Assembly: GCA_963704825.1 (NCBI GenBank)
Contig: CAVPHV010000017.1
Coordinates: 310,001-374,000 of the forward strand
Source: CAVPHV01 sp963704825
Lineage (GTDB): Bacteria > Actinomycetota > Acidimicrobiia > Spongiisociales > UBA5794
Direction: 5' to 3'
DNA: 64,000 nucleotides
Part shown: positions 26,282 through 35,806 of the stretch, in pieces
Numbering within the stretch: the stretch's first letter is position 1
Layout of the letters: every line of letters starts with the position of its first letter
Position numbers and translations under genes: made by a program
Notes under the pieces: model-generated
What the model was told of the DNA's origin: nothing
Seen by the model: only the letters and a program-made list of their open reading frames with translations
The model's database searches: none

Positions 26282-29200
26282 CTAGAGGACGTCGATCAAG
26301 ATGGTGGCGTAGGCCACATCCGTCCTACCGAGCGCGTCTTCGACGGTGTACCAGAAACCGGTCTCGAAAGGAGAGGCGAACGGTTCCCAGACCTCGAGCA
26401 AGACGGTTCCGTCGTCGAACACGTACACGTCGGCTAGGCCCGGTCCCCCGGGTTCCGACACGAAGAACCAAACGAAACCGACCATGTCTTCACCGTTGGC
26501 TCGAATGATCGTGACGCCCGGTGTGTCGTTGTCGAGCACGTTGCCAATGGGGTCAAGCAGCTCAGAGCCGGTAGCGAAGAAGGTGTCGTCCTGCGCCAAG
26601 TCGCCGTAGCCATAGATCGTAACGGCGACCGAGGCGGTATCGCTGGCGCCGGTGCCGTCGGCCACGGTGTACGTGAACAGCTCGAGCGTGTCGGCCGCAA
26701 AGGGCACGATGACCTCGAGGTCGACCCGCCCGTTGTCGAACACCCAGATGATCGCGGCACCGTCTCCACCGTCGGTGACGCCAAAACCGATGCCTTCGTC
26801 GATCGGTTCCCCGTCGACGTGGGACACCGTGAGGTCGGTACCTACGTCATTGTCGGTCACGTTGCCGACCTGCGTCCTTGGTCCTGCCACATCGGCCCAG
26901 CCCGAGAACTCATCGTCGATCGCGTCGAGGTCGGTCTCGCCCTCTACGGTCACCACCACCTCGGCCATGGCGATGCCGCCGAAGCCGTCGTGGACCTCGT
27001 ACGAGAAGACGGCAACGACCGACTCATCGTTGTCGAGGGCCTGCAGGCCCTCGTCGAGCGTGAGGGTGAAGTTGCCGGCGGCATCGACCACGATCCGGCC
27101 GATGGTCCAAGGACCGTCGATGAGAAGTTCGTCGATCGGAGTCATCTCCAAGTCATCGCCGTCACCGTCGATGTCGTTGCCAAGCAACGAGCCAACCACC
27201 TCACCGTCGTCTTCGTGGGCGTCGATGGAGTCGCTGCCGGCCTGCGGCACCGTGTTGATTCGGATCGTCACGGTCGCCCATGACTCGCCGCCTTCACCGT
27301 CGATGACTCGGTAGTCCCAGCTGTCCTCGGCACCCGGTTCGAGGCCCCCGCTGTTCAAGTAGGTGAAGGTCCCACCGGGACCCGGGGTCACCGTGCCGGC
27401 GGTGCCGACGACATCGATTCCGGCCACCGTGAGCGTGCCCTCGTCGATGTCGTAGTCATTGTCGAGAACGCTGCCGGTCACGAACGAGTCCTGACCGGTT
27501 GGCAGGCGGAACCCGTCACCGGAGTCGTCCTTGGCGACCGGGTCGTCGTTGACCGGCAGCACGTCGATGCTCACGGTCGCGACATTGTCGGACGTGCCTC
27601 CGTCGAGATCGGTGACTTCATAGGTGAAGCTGTCCGGTCCGTAGTAGTCCTCGTCGGGCGTGTAGACGATCTGGCCGGCGACGACCTCAACCGACCCGTT
27701 GTTGGGTCCGTCGACGACCTCGGGGGTGAGGTCGGCGGGATCGTCCTCGACGTCGGTGTCGTTGGCGGTCACGTCGATGGTCACCGAGCTGTCCTCGTCG
27801 GTTGTGATCCCGGCGTCATCAAAAACCTCGGGCAGGTCGTTGACCGGTTTCACCGCTAGATAGACCGTCGCCGTCGAGGAGTACTCGCCGTCGGTGATGG
27901 TGTAGGTGAATGTGTCCTTGCCGAAGAAGTTCTTGTTCGGGGTGTAGACGAAGGCTCCCCCGCCGATGTCTTGGCGCTGGAGTCCGTCGATGTCCTGACC
28001 CGCCTCGATCTCCACGGTTCCGTTGGTGGGTTGCGTGTACGAGTCGATCCAGAAACCGCTGTCGATGTCGGAGTCGTTCTCCAGGACCGGCAGCCAGGCC
28101 GGCTCGTCCTCGGTGGCCCCCATTTCGTCGTCGACGGCTTCGGGGCCGTCGTTGACCGGCTCAACCCAGACGTAGACGAATGCGATGTCGGACTCGCCGC
28201 CGTCACTATCTAGCACGTAGTACACCATCGCGTCCGGGCCCCAGTAGTCGGGATCCGGGGTGTACTCGATCTGGCCGTCGACGACCTCGGCGCTGCCGTT
28301 GTCGGGCTGGCTGCCGATCACCGGGATCAGGTCACCGGGTTCGTCCTCGACGTCGAAGTCGTTGGCGGTCACGTCGATCATCGTCGGCGTGTCCTCGTAG
28401 ACAAGCGCTTCGTCGTCGTACGCCTCGGGCAGGTCGTTGACCGGCTCGACCCTCACGGTGACGGTTGCGGTCGAGAAGTACTCGCCGTCGGTGATCGTGT
28501 AGGTAAACGTGTCTATGCCGAAGAAGTTCTTGTTCGGGGTGTAGAGGAGATCCCCTTCCCCAAACTCGACGAGTCCGTCGGCCGCCGGTGTGTACGAGTC
28601 GATCCAGAAGTCGCTGTCGATGTCGGAGTCGTTCTCCAGGACCGGCAGCCAGGCTGGCTCGTCCTCGGTGGCCCCCATTTCGTCGTCGACGGCTTCGGGG
28701 CCGTCGTTGACCGGCTCAACCCAGACGTAGACGAATGCGATGTCGGACTCGCCGCCGTCACTATCTAGCACGTAGTACACCATGGCGTCCGGGCCCCAGT
28801 AGTCGGGATCCGGGGTGTACTCGATCTGGCCGTCGACGACCTCGGCGCTGCCGTTGGAGGGACCGTCGAGGATGAGCGGCGTCAGTTCACTTGGTGCGTC
28901 CTCGACGTCGAAGTCGTTGGCGGTCACGTCGATCATCGTCGGCGTGTCCTCGTAGACAAGCGCTTCGTCGTCGTACGCCTCGGGCAGGTCGTTGACCGGC
29001 TCAACCCTCACGGTGACGGTTGCGGTCGAGAAGTACTCGCCGTCGGTGATGGTGTAAGTGAACGAATCGTCGCCATCGAAGTTCTCGCCGGGTAGGTAGA
29101 CCAGCTCTCCTTTGCCGAGCTCGACGGTTCCGTTGGTGGGTTGCGTGTACGAGTCGATCCAGAAGTCGCTGTCGATGTCGGAGTCGTTCTCCAGGACCGG

Positions 29201-32146
29201 CAGCCAGGCTGTCTCGTCCTCGGTGGCCCCCATTTCGTCGTCGACGGCTTCGGGAGCGTCGTTGACCGGCTCAACCCAGACGTAGACGCTGGCCGCCGCT
29301 TCGGATGACCCACCGTCGGTGTCGAGCACCGTATAGGTGAAGGAGTCCGGGCCCCAGTAGTCGGGATCCGGGGTGTACTCGATCTGGCCGTCGACGACCT
29401 CGGCGGTGCCGTTGTCGGGCTGGCTGTCGATCACCGGGATCAGGTCACCGGGTTCGTCCTCGACGTCGGTGTCGTTGTCGGTCACGTCTATGGTCACCGG
29501 CCTGTCCTCGAGGGTTTCGGCCTCGTCATCTGCCGCCTCGGGAAGGTCGTTGACCGACTCCACGCTCACCGTGACCGTCGCCGACGACTCGGCGCCGTGC
29601 TCGTCCCGCATGGTGTATTCGAACGAGTCCTCGCCGAAGAAGTCCGTCGGCGGTTGGTATCTCACCTCGTTGGTGGGCAGGATTGTGACGGTTCCCATCG
29701 TTGCGTCGAAGTCGAGAGCAATCACTTCCAGAATCGCTCCGTCGTCGGCGTCCTCGTCATTGGCGAGTACTTCGATGTCGACCGCGGTGTCCTCGGGCGT
29801 CGTCGGCGTGTCGTCCATTGCCTCGGGGGTGTCATTGATCCCGAACACGTCGACGAAGACGAGCGCCGTGTCGGTGGCGCCGTACTCGTCGCTCACCGTG
29901 TACTCGAACACGTCTTGATAGATCTCGCCGGCAGGTACGAAGTCGAGGGCTCCGACCGGGTCGTAGGAGACCGAACCATCGGGATTCAGCATGATCGCAG
30001 CGCCGGCATCACTCACCGGCCCGGCATCGCTGATGCGGAGCCTGAAGCCGACATCCGGGTCCCAGTCGTTCGAGGTGAGCCCGTAGTAGGTGGCAACCGT
30101 CTCCTCGTCGGTGCCGTGCGGGTAGTCGTCCTGGGCAAGCGGAGCGTCGTTCTCGCCGTGGATGGTGATCGTCACCGTTGCGGTCGATGTTTCCTCGCCA
30201 TCGCTGATGGTGTACTCGAATCGGTCGGACACCATGGCGCCCGCGCCGAGAAAGTCCGGGGGCAGGGTCTGGATGAAGTAGAACTCGCCATCGTCGCCGA
30301 CGTAGAAGTAGCCGACGAGCACCTCGCCCTCATAGAAGGCGGTGCCTTCGCCTGCGGACATTGGCTGACCATTGACGGCTATCACGGTCAGTTCGTCGCC
30401 ATCGGGGTCCGAGTCTGGGCCGTTGCCGTTGTCCTCGAACAGGCTCCCCAGGAACCCGTCTCCCTCTTCGAAACCGGTGTATTCGTCTTCGCCGAAGTGG
30501 AAGTCGTCGTCTTCAGCGACCGGGGCGTCGTTGATGGGAAGAACCTCGATCTCGACAACTGCGGCCTCGGCAGAGGTGCCGCCATCGGTGTCGATGACCC
30601 TGTACATGAAGCTGTCGGGTCCGTTGTAGTCGGGGTCGGGGGTGTACTCGACCCCGCCTTGGACCAGGGTCACCGAGCCGTTCGCCGGCTCGTCCACGAT
30701 CGTGATGGTGAGGTCGGCCGCGTCGTCCTCGACGTCGGAGTCGTTGGCGAGCACGTCGATCCACACCGAGGCGTCTTCGTCGGTCTCGATCCCGAGGTCG
30801 TCCGCGGCGACCGGAAGGTCGTTGATCGGGCCGACGTTCACGGTCACGGTTGCGGTGGATTCGAACTCACCGTCGGTGATGCTGTACGTGAAGCTGTCCG
30901 GGCCGACGTAGTTCTCAGGTGGGGTGTAGACGAAGTCGTCGCCTCCGAGACCCAGCTCGACCACGCCGCGGGTGGCCGGCGTGAACGAATCGATCTCAAA
31001 CAAGCTGTCCACGTCGGAGTCGTTGTCCATCACGTCGATCGAAACCGAGGTGTCCTCGTTGGTTGCAGCCTCGTCGTCCACCGCCTCGGGGGCGTCGTTG
31101 ACGCCGTTGATCCGGATTGCGACGGTGGCCGTGCCGGTCTCACCCTTGGGGTCGGAGATGGTGTAGTCGAACGTGTCGATGGCAAAGTCGCCGACGTTGA
31201 AGTGCTCGTAGATGCCGTTCGGGTCATAAGTGAGCGACCCGTCTGCCTCGACCATGATCTCGGCGCCAGAAGGCAGGGTGAGTGGTTGGCCGACCTCGTT
31301 CTCATCGCCTTCGACGGCCACGACAGCCAGGGGATGGCTGTTCGGGTCGTAGTCAGGACCGTTGCCGTTGTCGAGCAGCAGCATGCCGCTGGTCGCATTG
31401 TCTTCGTCGGTCTGGAAGTCGTCGTCGATCGCTACGGGCGGATCGTTGAGGTCGTCGTCCTCGCAGTCGATCGAGGTCTCGGTGCCCATGCAGCGGTCGA
31501 AGCCGTCGCCGCCGTCGGACGTGTCGGTGTCGGCACCGCCGTAGAGGAGGTCGTCGCCCGCCTCGCCGGCCAGGCTGTCGTCGCCGCCGTTGCCCCGCAG
31601 GTCGTCGTCATCGTCGGCGCCGGAAAGGCTGTCGGCTCCAGGGCCGCCCTCGGCGTAGTCGGTGCCGGGACCGCCGAAGCCGCGGTCGTCGCCGTCGTTG
31701 CCGCGCAGGGTGTCGTCGCCGTAGCCGCCGTTGAGCAAGTCGTTGCCGGCGCCGCCGACCAGATTGTCATCGTCTTTGTTGCCGCGCAGCGTGTCGTCAC
31801 CGTCGCCGCCGAACAGTCGGTCTTCTCCGTCGCCGCCGGCGAGGTCATCGTTGCCGGCCGCACCGTACGCCGCGTCGTCGCCTTCGCCACCTGTGATGGT
31901 GTCGTTCCCGGACCCGCCGCAGATGACGTCGTTGCCTCCGCCGCCGTCGATGACGTCTGCACCTCCGAGGCCGAGAATCACGTCGTCGCCGGGGGTGCCG
32001 GAAATCGTGTCGTCACCGGGTGTGCCGGTGATCGTTGCAGGAATGCCGTTGCACGCCGTTGGCGTGGCGGCCTGGACGGGGCTGGTGATGGCAGTCATCG
32101 AAACGGCGAGTGCAAACACAGCAAACAGGCGAAGAGCGCGCTGCAT
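26282..32146 (-). CDS. Giant secreted RTX/cadherin-like tandem-repeat protein
   Basis: 1954 residues. A Sec signal peptide (about 1-26, ending V-Q-A) is followed by ~18 RTX nonapeptides (G-G-x-G-x-D type) to ~230, then about 17 cadherin-like/tandem-95 units of ~90-95 residues. The units start V-N-D-x-P-x-A-x-D-D and contain D-V-x-x-N-D-x-D and Y-T-P-D-x-D-Y-x-G-P-D-S-F-x-Y. Both repeat types bind Ca2+, and the protein is extremely Asp/Glu-rich. It is probably an extracellular adhesin or matrix protein. No LPxTG motif, surface-layer domain or C-terminal secretion signal is visible, and RTX repeats are normally C-terminal, so the order is unusual. Units between ~28 and 29.5 kb are nearly identical in DNA. 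Confidence 0.93.
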   Translation of the reverse strand: MQRALRLFAVFALAVSMTAITSPVQAATPTACNGIPATITGTPGDDTISGTPGDDVILGLGGADVIDGGGGNDVICGGSGNDTITGGEGDDAAYGAAGNDDLAGGDGEDRLFGGDGDDTLRGNKDDDNLVGGAGNDLLNGGYGDDTLRGNDGDDRGFGGPGTDYAEGGPGADSLSGADDDDDLRGNGGDDSLAGEAGDDLLYGGADTDTSDGGDGFDRCMGTETSIDCEDDDLNDPPVAIDDDFQTDEDNATSGMLLLDNGNGPDYDPNSHPLAVVAVEGDENEVGQPLTLPSGAEIMVEADGSLTYDPNGIYEHFNVGDFAIDTFDYTISDPKGETGTATVAIRINGVNDAPEAVDDEAATNEDTSVSIDVMDNDSDVDSLFEIDSFTPATRGVVELGLGGDDFVYTPPENYVGPDSFTYSITDGEFESTATVTVNVGPINDLPVAADDLGIETDEDASVWIDVLANDSDVEDDAADLTITIVDEPANGSVTLVQGGVEYTPDPDYNGPDSFMYRVIDTDGGTSAEAAVVEIEVLPINDAPVAEDDDFHFGEDEYTGFEEGDGFLGSLFEDNGNGPDSDPDGDELTVIAVNGQPMSAGEGTAFYEGEVLVGYFYVGDDGEFYFIQTLPPDFLGAGAMVSDRFEYTISDGEETSTATVTITIHGENDAPLAQDDYPHGTDEETVATYYGLTSNDWDPDVGFRLRISDAGPVSDAGAAIMLNPDGSVSYDPVGALDFVPAGEIYQDVFEYTVSDEYGATDTALVFVDVFGINDTPEAMDDTPTTPEDTAVDIEVLANDEDADDGAILEVIALDFDATMGTVTILPTNEVRYQPPTDFFGEDSFEYTMRDEHGAESSATVTVSVESVNDLPEAADDEAETLEDRPVTIDVTDNDTDVEDEPGDLIPVIDSQPDNGTAEVVDGQIEYTPDPDYWGPDSFTYTVLDTDGGSSEAAASVYVWVEPVNDAPEAVDDEMGATEDETAWLPVLENDSDIDSDFWIDSYTQPTNGTVELGKGELVYLPGENFDGDDSFTYTITDGEYFSTATVTVRVEPVNDLPEAYDDEALVYEDTPTMIDVTANDFDVEDAPSELTPLILDGPSNGSAEVVDGQIEYTPDPDYWGPDAMVYYVLDSDGGESDIAFVYVWVEPVNDGPEAVDDEMGATEDEPAWLPVLENDSDIDSDFWIDSYTPAADGLVEFGEGDLLYTPNKNFFGIDTFTYTITDGEYFSTATVTVRVEPVNDLPEAYDDEALVYEDTPTMIDVTANDFDVEDEPGDLIPVIGSQPDNGSAEVVDGQIEYTPDPDYWGPDAMVYYVLDSDGGESDIAFVYVWVEPVNDGPEAVDDEMGATEDEPAWLPVLENDSDIDSGFWIDSYTQPTNGTVEIEAGQDIDGLQRQDIGGGAFVYTPNKNFFGKDTFTYTITDGEYSSTATVYLAVKPVNDLPEVFDDAGITTDEDSSVTIDVTANDTDVEDDPADLTPEVVDGPNNGSVEVVAGQIVYTPDEDYYGPDSFTYEVTDLDGGTSDNVATVSIDVLPVNDDPVAKDDSGDGFRLPTGQDSFVTGSVLDNDYDIDEGTLTVAGIDVVGTAGTVTPGPGGTFTYLNSGGLEPGAEDSWDYRVIDGEGGESWATVTIRINTVPQAGSDSIDAHEDDGEVVGSLLGNDIDGDGDDLEMTPIDELLIDGPWTIGRIVVDAAGNFTLTLDEGLQALDNDESVVAVFSYEVHDGFGGIAMAEVVVTVEGETDLDAIDDEFSGWADVAGPRTQVGNVTDNDVGTDLTVSHVDGEPIDEGIGFGVTDGGDGAAIIWVFDNGRVDLEVIVPFAADTLELFTYTVADGTGASDTASVAVTIYGYGDLAQDDTFFATGSELLDPIGNVLDNDTPGVTIIRANGEDMVGFVWFFVSEPGGPGLADVYVFDDGTVLLEVWEPFASPFETGFWYTVEDALGRTDVAYATILIDVL
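28081..29520 (-). repeat. Higher-order 555-bp direct repeat inside the giant repeat gene
   Basis: The same block (starting CCAGGACCGGCAGCCAGGC) recurs at 28081, 28636 and 29191, exactly 555 bp (185 codons) apart. Each period is a pair of different ~92-residue units, one with A-V-D-D-E-M-G-A-T-E-D-E and one with L-V-Y-E-D-T-P-T-M-I-D-V. The first ~220 bp of copies 1 and 2 are almost identical; copy 3 is more diverged. Confidence 0.85.
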
Positions 32147-32461
32147 GGTTGGGGGGACTCCTCAGTCGCGGATACGGTCGGCGCCAGCAAACAGACGCAT
32201 TCGAGTCCCTTCGACAGATCCGCCGGGAAACTTGAACACAGATAGTGGCGGCACCCACCCTTTTTGTTCCTGCGTGGCGCAGCCGCCGTTTCTGGCGTGG
32301 TTGCGGCGCGCTTTCTGGCACCCCGGCCACGCACGAACAGAAAAACGGGGATCTCACCCAACTCTCATAGTGGCCTCAGGTGCCACTCATCGGGGGCTGC
32401 CATATTGAGTCTTGTACATCGATCACCAACACAACGATCGATTCACACCCTCCCTCCCACC

Positions 32462-32490
32462 ACCGGGTGCCGGCTCAGCCGGCACCCGGT
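32462..32490. terminator. Strong GC hairpin, terminator-like
   Basis: ACCGGGTGCCGGC (32462-32474), TCA loop, GCCGGCACCCGGT (32478-32490): a perfect 13-bp stem followed on + by TTTCTC. No + strand gene is upstream, so what it ends, if anything, is unknown. Confidence 0.5.
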
Positions 32491-32618
32491 TTCTCATGGC
32501 GAAGAAGGTTTACCAAACCTTCAGGTCTGCTTCACCCCTCGCTCACTCCGATCTGTCATTGTGGTGTCACTGAATCGGGGAAATGATCGAAGCCAACCGA
32601 TCGAGTCCTCCTCCAAAA

Positions 32619-32649
32619 GGCCCGGCGCCGAGTCTCTCGGCGCCGGGCC
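32619..32649 (-). terminator. Terminator of the 32672-33121 gene
   Basis: A perfect 14-bp stem (32619-32632 with 32636-32649, loop TCT) 22 bases past the stop, followed on the minus strand by TTTT. On + it is followed by CGCCTCCTTTTT, so it can act both ways. Confidence 0.8.
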
Positions 32650-32671
32650 GCCTCCTTTTTGGGGTCCTGTG

Positions 32672-33121
32672 TCAGCCCTGGCGACGGAGGAAGAAGGCGC
32701 CGACCCCGAACAACGCGGCGGACGCCACGTAGACCAGCAAGAAGAACAAGCTCGCCCCGCCCGGCGAGGAGTGTCCGAAGAGCCAATCGAGCAGTGTGAC
32801 GACGCCGATCGCCGCAACGGCCCATGCTGCCATCTCGACGAACCACGGGTAGAACCGATGCCAGGGAGCCTCGCGACCGGTGTAGTAGAAGAAGATCCCG
32901 GTGATGGATGCGAGGGCGAGCAGCCACGAGGCATCCGAGATGAAGTACTCGCCGAGCAGGATCTCACCGAGGAGCAGGTTGACCAGCAGGACGAGTACGG
33001 CGCCGAACGCGATCAGTTGCTCGCCGAAGGTGAACTGTGAGATGGCGCGTTGGGCGTGGTCGGCCACCGAGGGCTCGGGCGGCTTGTTCTCCTGGTTGCC
33101 GAAGCTGGCATCGTCGGTCAT
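32672..33121 (-). CDS. Small four-helix membrane protein
   Basis: 149 residues, ATG at 33121 with AGGAGG about seven bases upstream. A polar ~30-residue N-terminus (Pro/Glu-rich) is followed by four hydrophobic helices (about 33-52, 60-78, 88-108 and 120-143) and a short R-R-Q-G tail. No motif identifies a function. It is monocistronic, with its own terminator. Confidence 0.75.
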   Translation of the reverse strand: MTDDASFGNQENKPPEPSVADHAQRAISQFTFGEQLIAFGAVLVLLVNLLLGEILLGEYFISDASWLLALASITGIFFYYTGREAPWHRFYPWFVEMAAWAVAAIGVVTLLDWLFGHSSPGGASLFFLLVYVASAALFGVGAFFLRRQG

Positions 33122-33229
33122 AGATCCTCCTGGGGATTCCGTGGCGGGGACTGTACCGAGGGGAGAAGCTTCGGCCGCGAATGGCAGCTACTGAACCAGG
33201 GAATCAGCCGAACACCGGCCGTGTGCGGG

Positions 33230-34234
33230 TTAGCCCTGGACGGCGGGAATGACCTTCTCTCCGTAGGCGCGCAACGTCCCTTCCTGGTTGTCGTGCATCA
33301 GGTACAGGCCGAAATGGTCGACCCCCATCGCCTTGAGCATCCTCAGCTTCTCGATGTGGGCTTCGGCCGGGCCGAGCACACAGAAACGGTCGACGATGTC
33401 GTCGGGGACAAAATCGGTGGTCGGACCGGTCTTGCCGTGGTCGTCGTAGTCGTAGGACTCCCGCGCCTTGATGTAGTCCGACAACACCTTTGGCACCATC
33501 GCCTCGTCGTCCCCGTAGCGGTGGACGAGGTCGACGACGTGGTTGCCCACCATGCCGCCGAACCAGCGGAGTTGATCACGCTGCTCCTGGATGTTGTCAC
33601 CTACGTAGCCGGGGGCGACGACGCAGATCTTGATCTCATCGGGGTTGCGGCCCACGTCTTCGGCTGCGGCTCGCACGGCGTCCATCGTCCACTCGAGGAT
33701 CTGGGGATCGGCGAGCTGCAGGACAAAGCCGTCCGCATGGCGTCCGATAGTGCGCAGCGCCCGCGGCCCATACCCGGCCACCCACATCGGGAGGTTCCAT
33801 CCCTCGCCGACGATCCACGGGATGCGGATCAGGGTGTCGTGATAGGTGACCTCGCGCCCGGCGACGAGATCCTTGATGACCTCCATCGCTTCGACCATCG
33901 TCACCAGCGTCGTCGGCTTCTTGCCGATGTAGCGCAGAGCCGAATCGCCGCGACCCATCCCGCAGACGGTGCGTCCGTCGAACATGTCGTTGAGAGTGGC
34001 AAACAGGGAAGCAAGCACGGTCCAATCTCGGGTCCCCGGGTTGGTGACCATCGGCCCAACGATCATCCGTTCGGTCGCGGCGAGGATCTGGGAGTAGATG
34101 ACGAACGGCTCCTGCCAGAGCACATGGGAGTCGAACGTCCAGCCGTACGCAAAGCCGTTGTCTTCCGCCAGCTTGGCCAACTCGACGACTCGGGTGGCGG
34201 GCGGATCGGTTTGCAGCACGACCCCAAAGTCCAT
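33230..34234 (-). CDS. LLM-class (F420/flavin-dependent) oxidoreductase, TIGR03842-like
   Basis: A 334-residue bacterial-luciferase-like TIM barrel starting M-D-F-G-V-V-L-Q-T-D-P-P at 34234, which matches the family start. W-T-F-D-S-H and G-T-R-D-W-T, then G-M-G-R-G-D-S-A, are typical of the F420-dependent subgroup. It is the last gene of the pyrimidine-degradation run (MFS, amidohydrolases, semialdehyde dehydrogenase). Genes of this subgroup are commonly found beside hydantoinase/dihydropyrimidinase genes (family knowledge), but the reaction is not established. It is not obviously RutA, which is a different branch. Confidence 0.87.
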   Translation of the reverse strand: MDFGVVLQTDPPATRVVELAKLAEDNGFAYGWTFDSHVLWQEPFVIYSQILAATERMIVGPMVTNPGTRDWTVLASLFATLNDMFDGRTVCGMGRGDSALRYIGKKPTTLVTMVEAMEVIKDLVAGREVTYHDTLIRIPWIVGEGWNLPMWVAGYGPRALRTIGRHADGFVLQLADPQILEWTMDAVRAAAEDVGRNPDEIKICVVAPGYVGDNIQEQRDQLRWFGGMVGNHVVDLVHRYGDDEAMVPKVLSDYIKARESYDYDDHGKTGPTTDFVPDDIVDRFCVLGPAEAHIEKLRMLKAMGVDHFGLYLMHDNQEGTLRAYGEKVIPAVQG

Positions 34235-34301
34235 GTGGTCGACGCGGTGGGGCCCCGACACGGCGTGGCGTGCCGGCCTCCTCCACCCATGGTCGGCTGG
34301 G

Positions 34302-35795
34302 TCAACCATGTTGGGGGAACCCCAGATCGACGCCGCGGTGGATCGGGTCCGACCAGCGACTGATCACAACTTTCTGCCTCGTATAGAAGTGCACCCCGTC
34401 GGGGCCGTAGATCGCGTGGCTGCCAAAGATCGACTCCTTCCATCCGCCAAAGCTGTAGAACGCCAGCGGCACCGGGATCGGCACGTTGATACCGACCATG
34501 CCCACCTGGATCTCGCTCTGGAACCTGCGGGCGGCGCCACCATCATTGGTGAACACCGCAGTACCGTTGCCCCACTGGTTGTCGTTGATCAGCTTCACGG
34601 CGTCCTCGTAGTGGTCGACACGCACCACCGAGAGCACCGGTCCAAAGATCTCGTCCCGGTAGATCGACATGTCCGGGGTCACATGGTCGAACAGGGTTGG
34701 GCCCACCCAGAAGCCGTTCTCGAACCCGTCGACGGTGAGCCCGCGGCCGTCGGCCACCAGTGTCGCTCCGGCGTCGGCTCCGGCGTCGATGTAGCCCGTG
34801 ACCTTGGCACGATGCTCCGCGGTGATCAGCGGTCCCATCTCGGCGCCCGGCTCGGTGCCTGGACCCACCTTGAGCGCCGCCATCCGCTGCGCGATCTTCG
34901 GGATGAGTTCGTCGCCGGCGTTGCCGACGGCAACGATCACGGAGATGGCCATGCAGCGTTCTCCTGCTGAGCCGTAGCCGGCCGACACTGCCGAGTCGGC
35001 GGCGAGGTCCATATCGGCATCGGGCAGCACGATCATGTGGTTCTTGGCACCGCCGAGAGCCTGGACTCGTTTGCCGTTGGCGGTCCCGGTCTCGTAGATG
35101 TGACGGGCCACCGGTGTTGAGCCCACAAACGACACGGCCGCAATGTCCGGGTGCTCCAAGATGGCGTCAACCGCAACCTTGTCGCCGTGGACCACGTTGA
35201 AGACTCCGCGGGGCAGCCCGGCCGCAGCCAGCAGTTCCGCCGCCAGTTGTGAGGTGGATGGATCTCGCTCGGAAGGCTTCAGCACAAACGTGTTGCCGCA
35301 GGCGATGGCGATCGGGTACATCCACATGGGAACCATCGCCGGGAAATTGAACGGCGTGATGCCTGCCACCACGCCGAGCGGCTGGCGGATCGTGAAGGTA
35401 TCCACCCCGGTCGACACCTGCTCGGAGTAGTCGCCCTTGAGCAGGTGGGCGATGTTGCAGGAGAACTCGATGACCTCCAACCCGCGTTGTACCTCGCCGC
35501 GAGCATCATCGAGGGTCTTGCCGTGCTCGGAGGTGAGCGTCCTGGCGATGTCGTTCCGGTGTTTGGCCACCAACTCGCGGAACGCAAACATGATCGTTTG
35601 ACGCCTCGTGAGCGGCACGGTGCCCCACGTCTCGAACGCATGGCGGGCGGTGCGGACCGCCAAGTCGACGTCGGAGGCCGACGCCAGCGCAACTTCGCCG
35701 GTTTGCGACCCCGTGGATGGGTCGTACACCGCCCCGGTGCGCACCGCCTCCGTGGTGACGGTCTCGCCGTTGATCCAGTGATTGATCTTCTTCAA
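34302..35795 (-). CDS. mmsA: CoA-acylating (methyl)malonate-semialdehyde dehydrogenase
   Basis: A 497-residue aldehyde dehydrogenase of the MmsA class, which uses NAD+ and CoA to give acetyl-CoA or propionyl-CoA plus CO2. Key signs are the F-N-F-P-A-M-V-P-M-W motif, G-S-T-P-V-A, the catalytic Cys in G-E-R-C-M-A, and the C-terminal K-E-S-I-F-G-S motif. In this operon it would process malonate semialdehyde formed from beta-alanine, the product of reductive uracil breakdown. It starts 11 bases after the stop of the dihydropyrimidinase gene. A role in valine or inositol breakdown is the alternative, but no such genes are adjacent. Confidence 0.93.
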   Translation of the reverse strand: MKKINHWINGETVTTEAVRTGAVYDPSTGSQTGEVALASASDVDLAVRTARHAFETWGTVPLTRRQTIMFAFRELVAKHRNDIARTLTSEHGKTLDDARGEVQRGLEVIEFSCNIAHLLKGDYSEQVSTGVDTFTIRQPLGVVAGITPFNFPAMVPMWMYPIAIACGNTFVLKPSERDPSTSQLAAELLAAAGLPRGVFNVVHGDKVAVDAILEHPDIAAVSFVGSTPVARHIYETGTANGKRVQALGGAKNHMIVLPDADMDLAADSAVSAGYGSAGERCMAISVIVAVGNAGDELIPKIAQRMAALKVGPGTEPGAEMGPLITAEHRAKVTGYIDAGADAGATLVADGRGLTVDGFENGFWVGPTLFDHVTPDMSIYRDEIFGPVLSVVRVDHYEDAVKLINDNQWGNGTAVFTNDGGAARRFQSEIQVGMVGINVPIPVPLAFYSFGGWKESIFGSHAIYGPDGVHFYTRQKVVISRWSDPIHRGVDLGFPQHG

Positions 35796-35806
35796 GGAAT
35801 GCCGCC

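Larger units (their letters stand above)
32147..32671. other. 525-bp intergenic region between the giant repeat gene and the 32672-33121 gene
   Basis: No convincing gene is present. It should contain the promoter of the giant repeat gene (minus strand, starting at 32146), but I cannot pick a clear -10/-35 pair. Two strong GC hairpins lie at 32462-32490 and 32619-32649. The ~110 bases between them are relatively AT-rich and hold no recognised RNA. A small non-coding transcript ending at one hairpin is possible but unsupported. Confidence 0.5.

Noticed and set aside
26061..26285. A 74-residue + frame upstream of nrdJ.
   Set aside because: No ribosome site, composition unlike a protein, and it runs through the terminator hairpin at 26231-26257.
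29597..32245. An 882-residue + strand open frame opposite the giant repeat gene.
   Set aside because: It is the mirror of the Asp/Gly-rich repeats and has the same periodicity; high GC keeps the opposite frame open. The minus frame has a signal peptide and clear domains.
32147..32671. A non-coding RNA ending at the 32462-32490 hairpin.
   Set aside because: No promoter, conserved fold or riboswitch motif could be recognised; only the hairpins themselves are solid.
33230..34234. RutA-type pyrimidine monooxygenase.
   Set aside because: No other rut genes are present and the sequence start and motifs fit the F420-type LLM group better; downstream enzymes are those of the reductive route.
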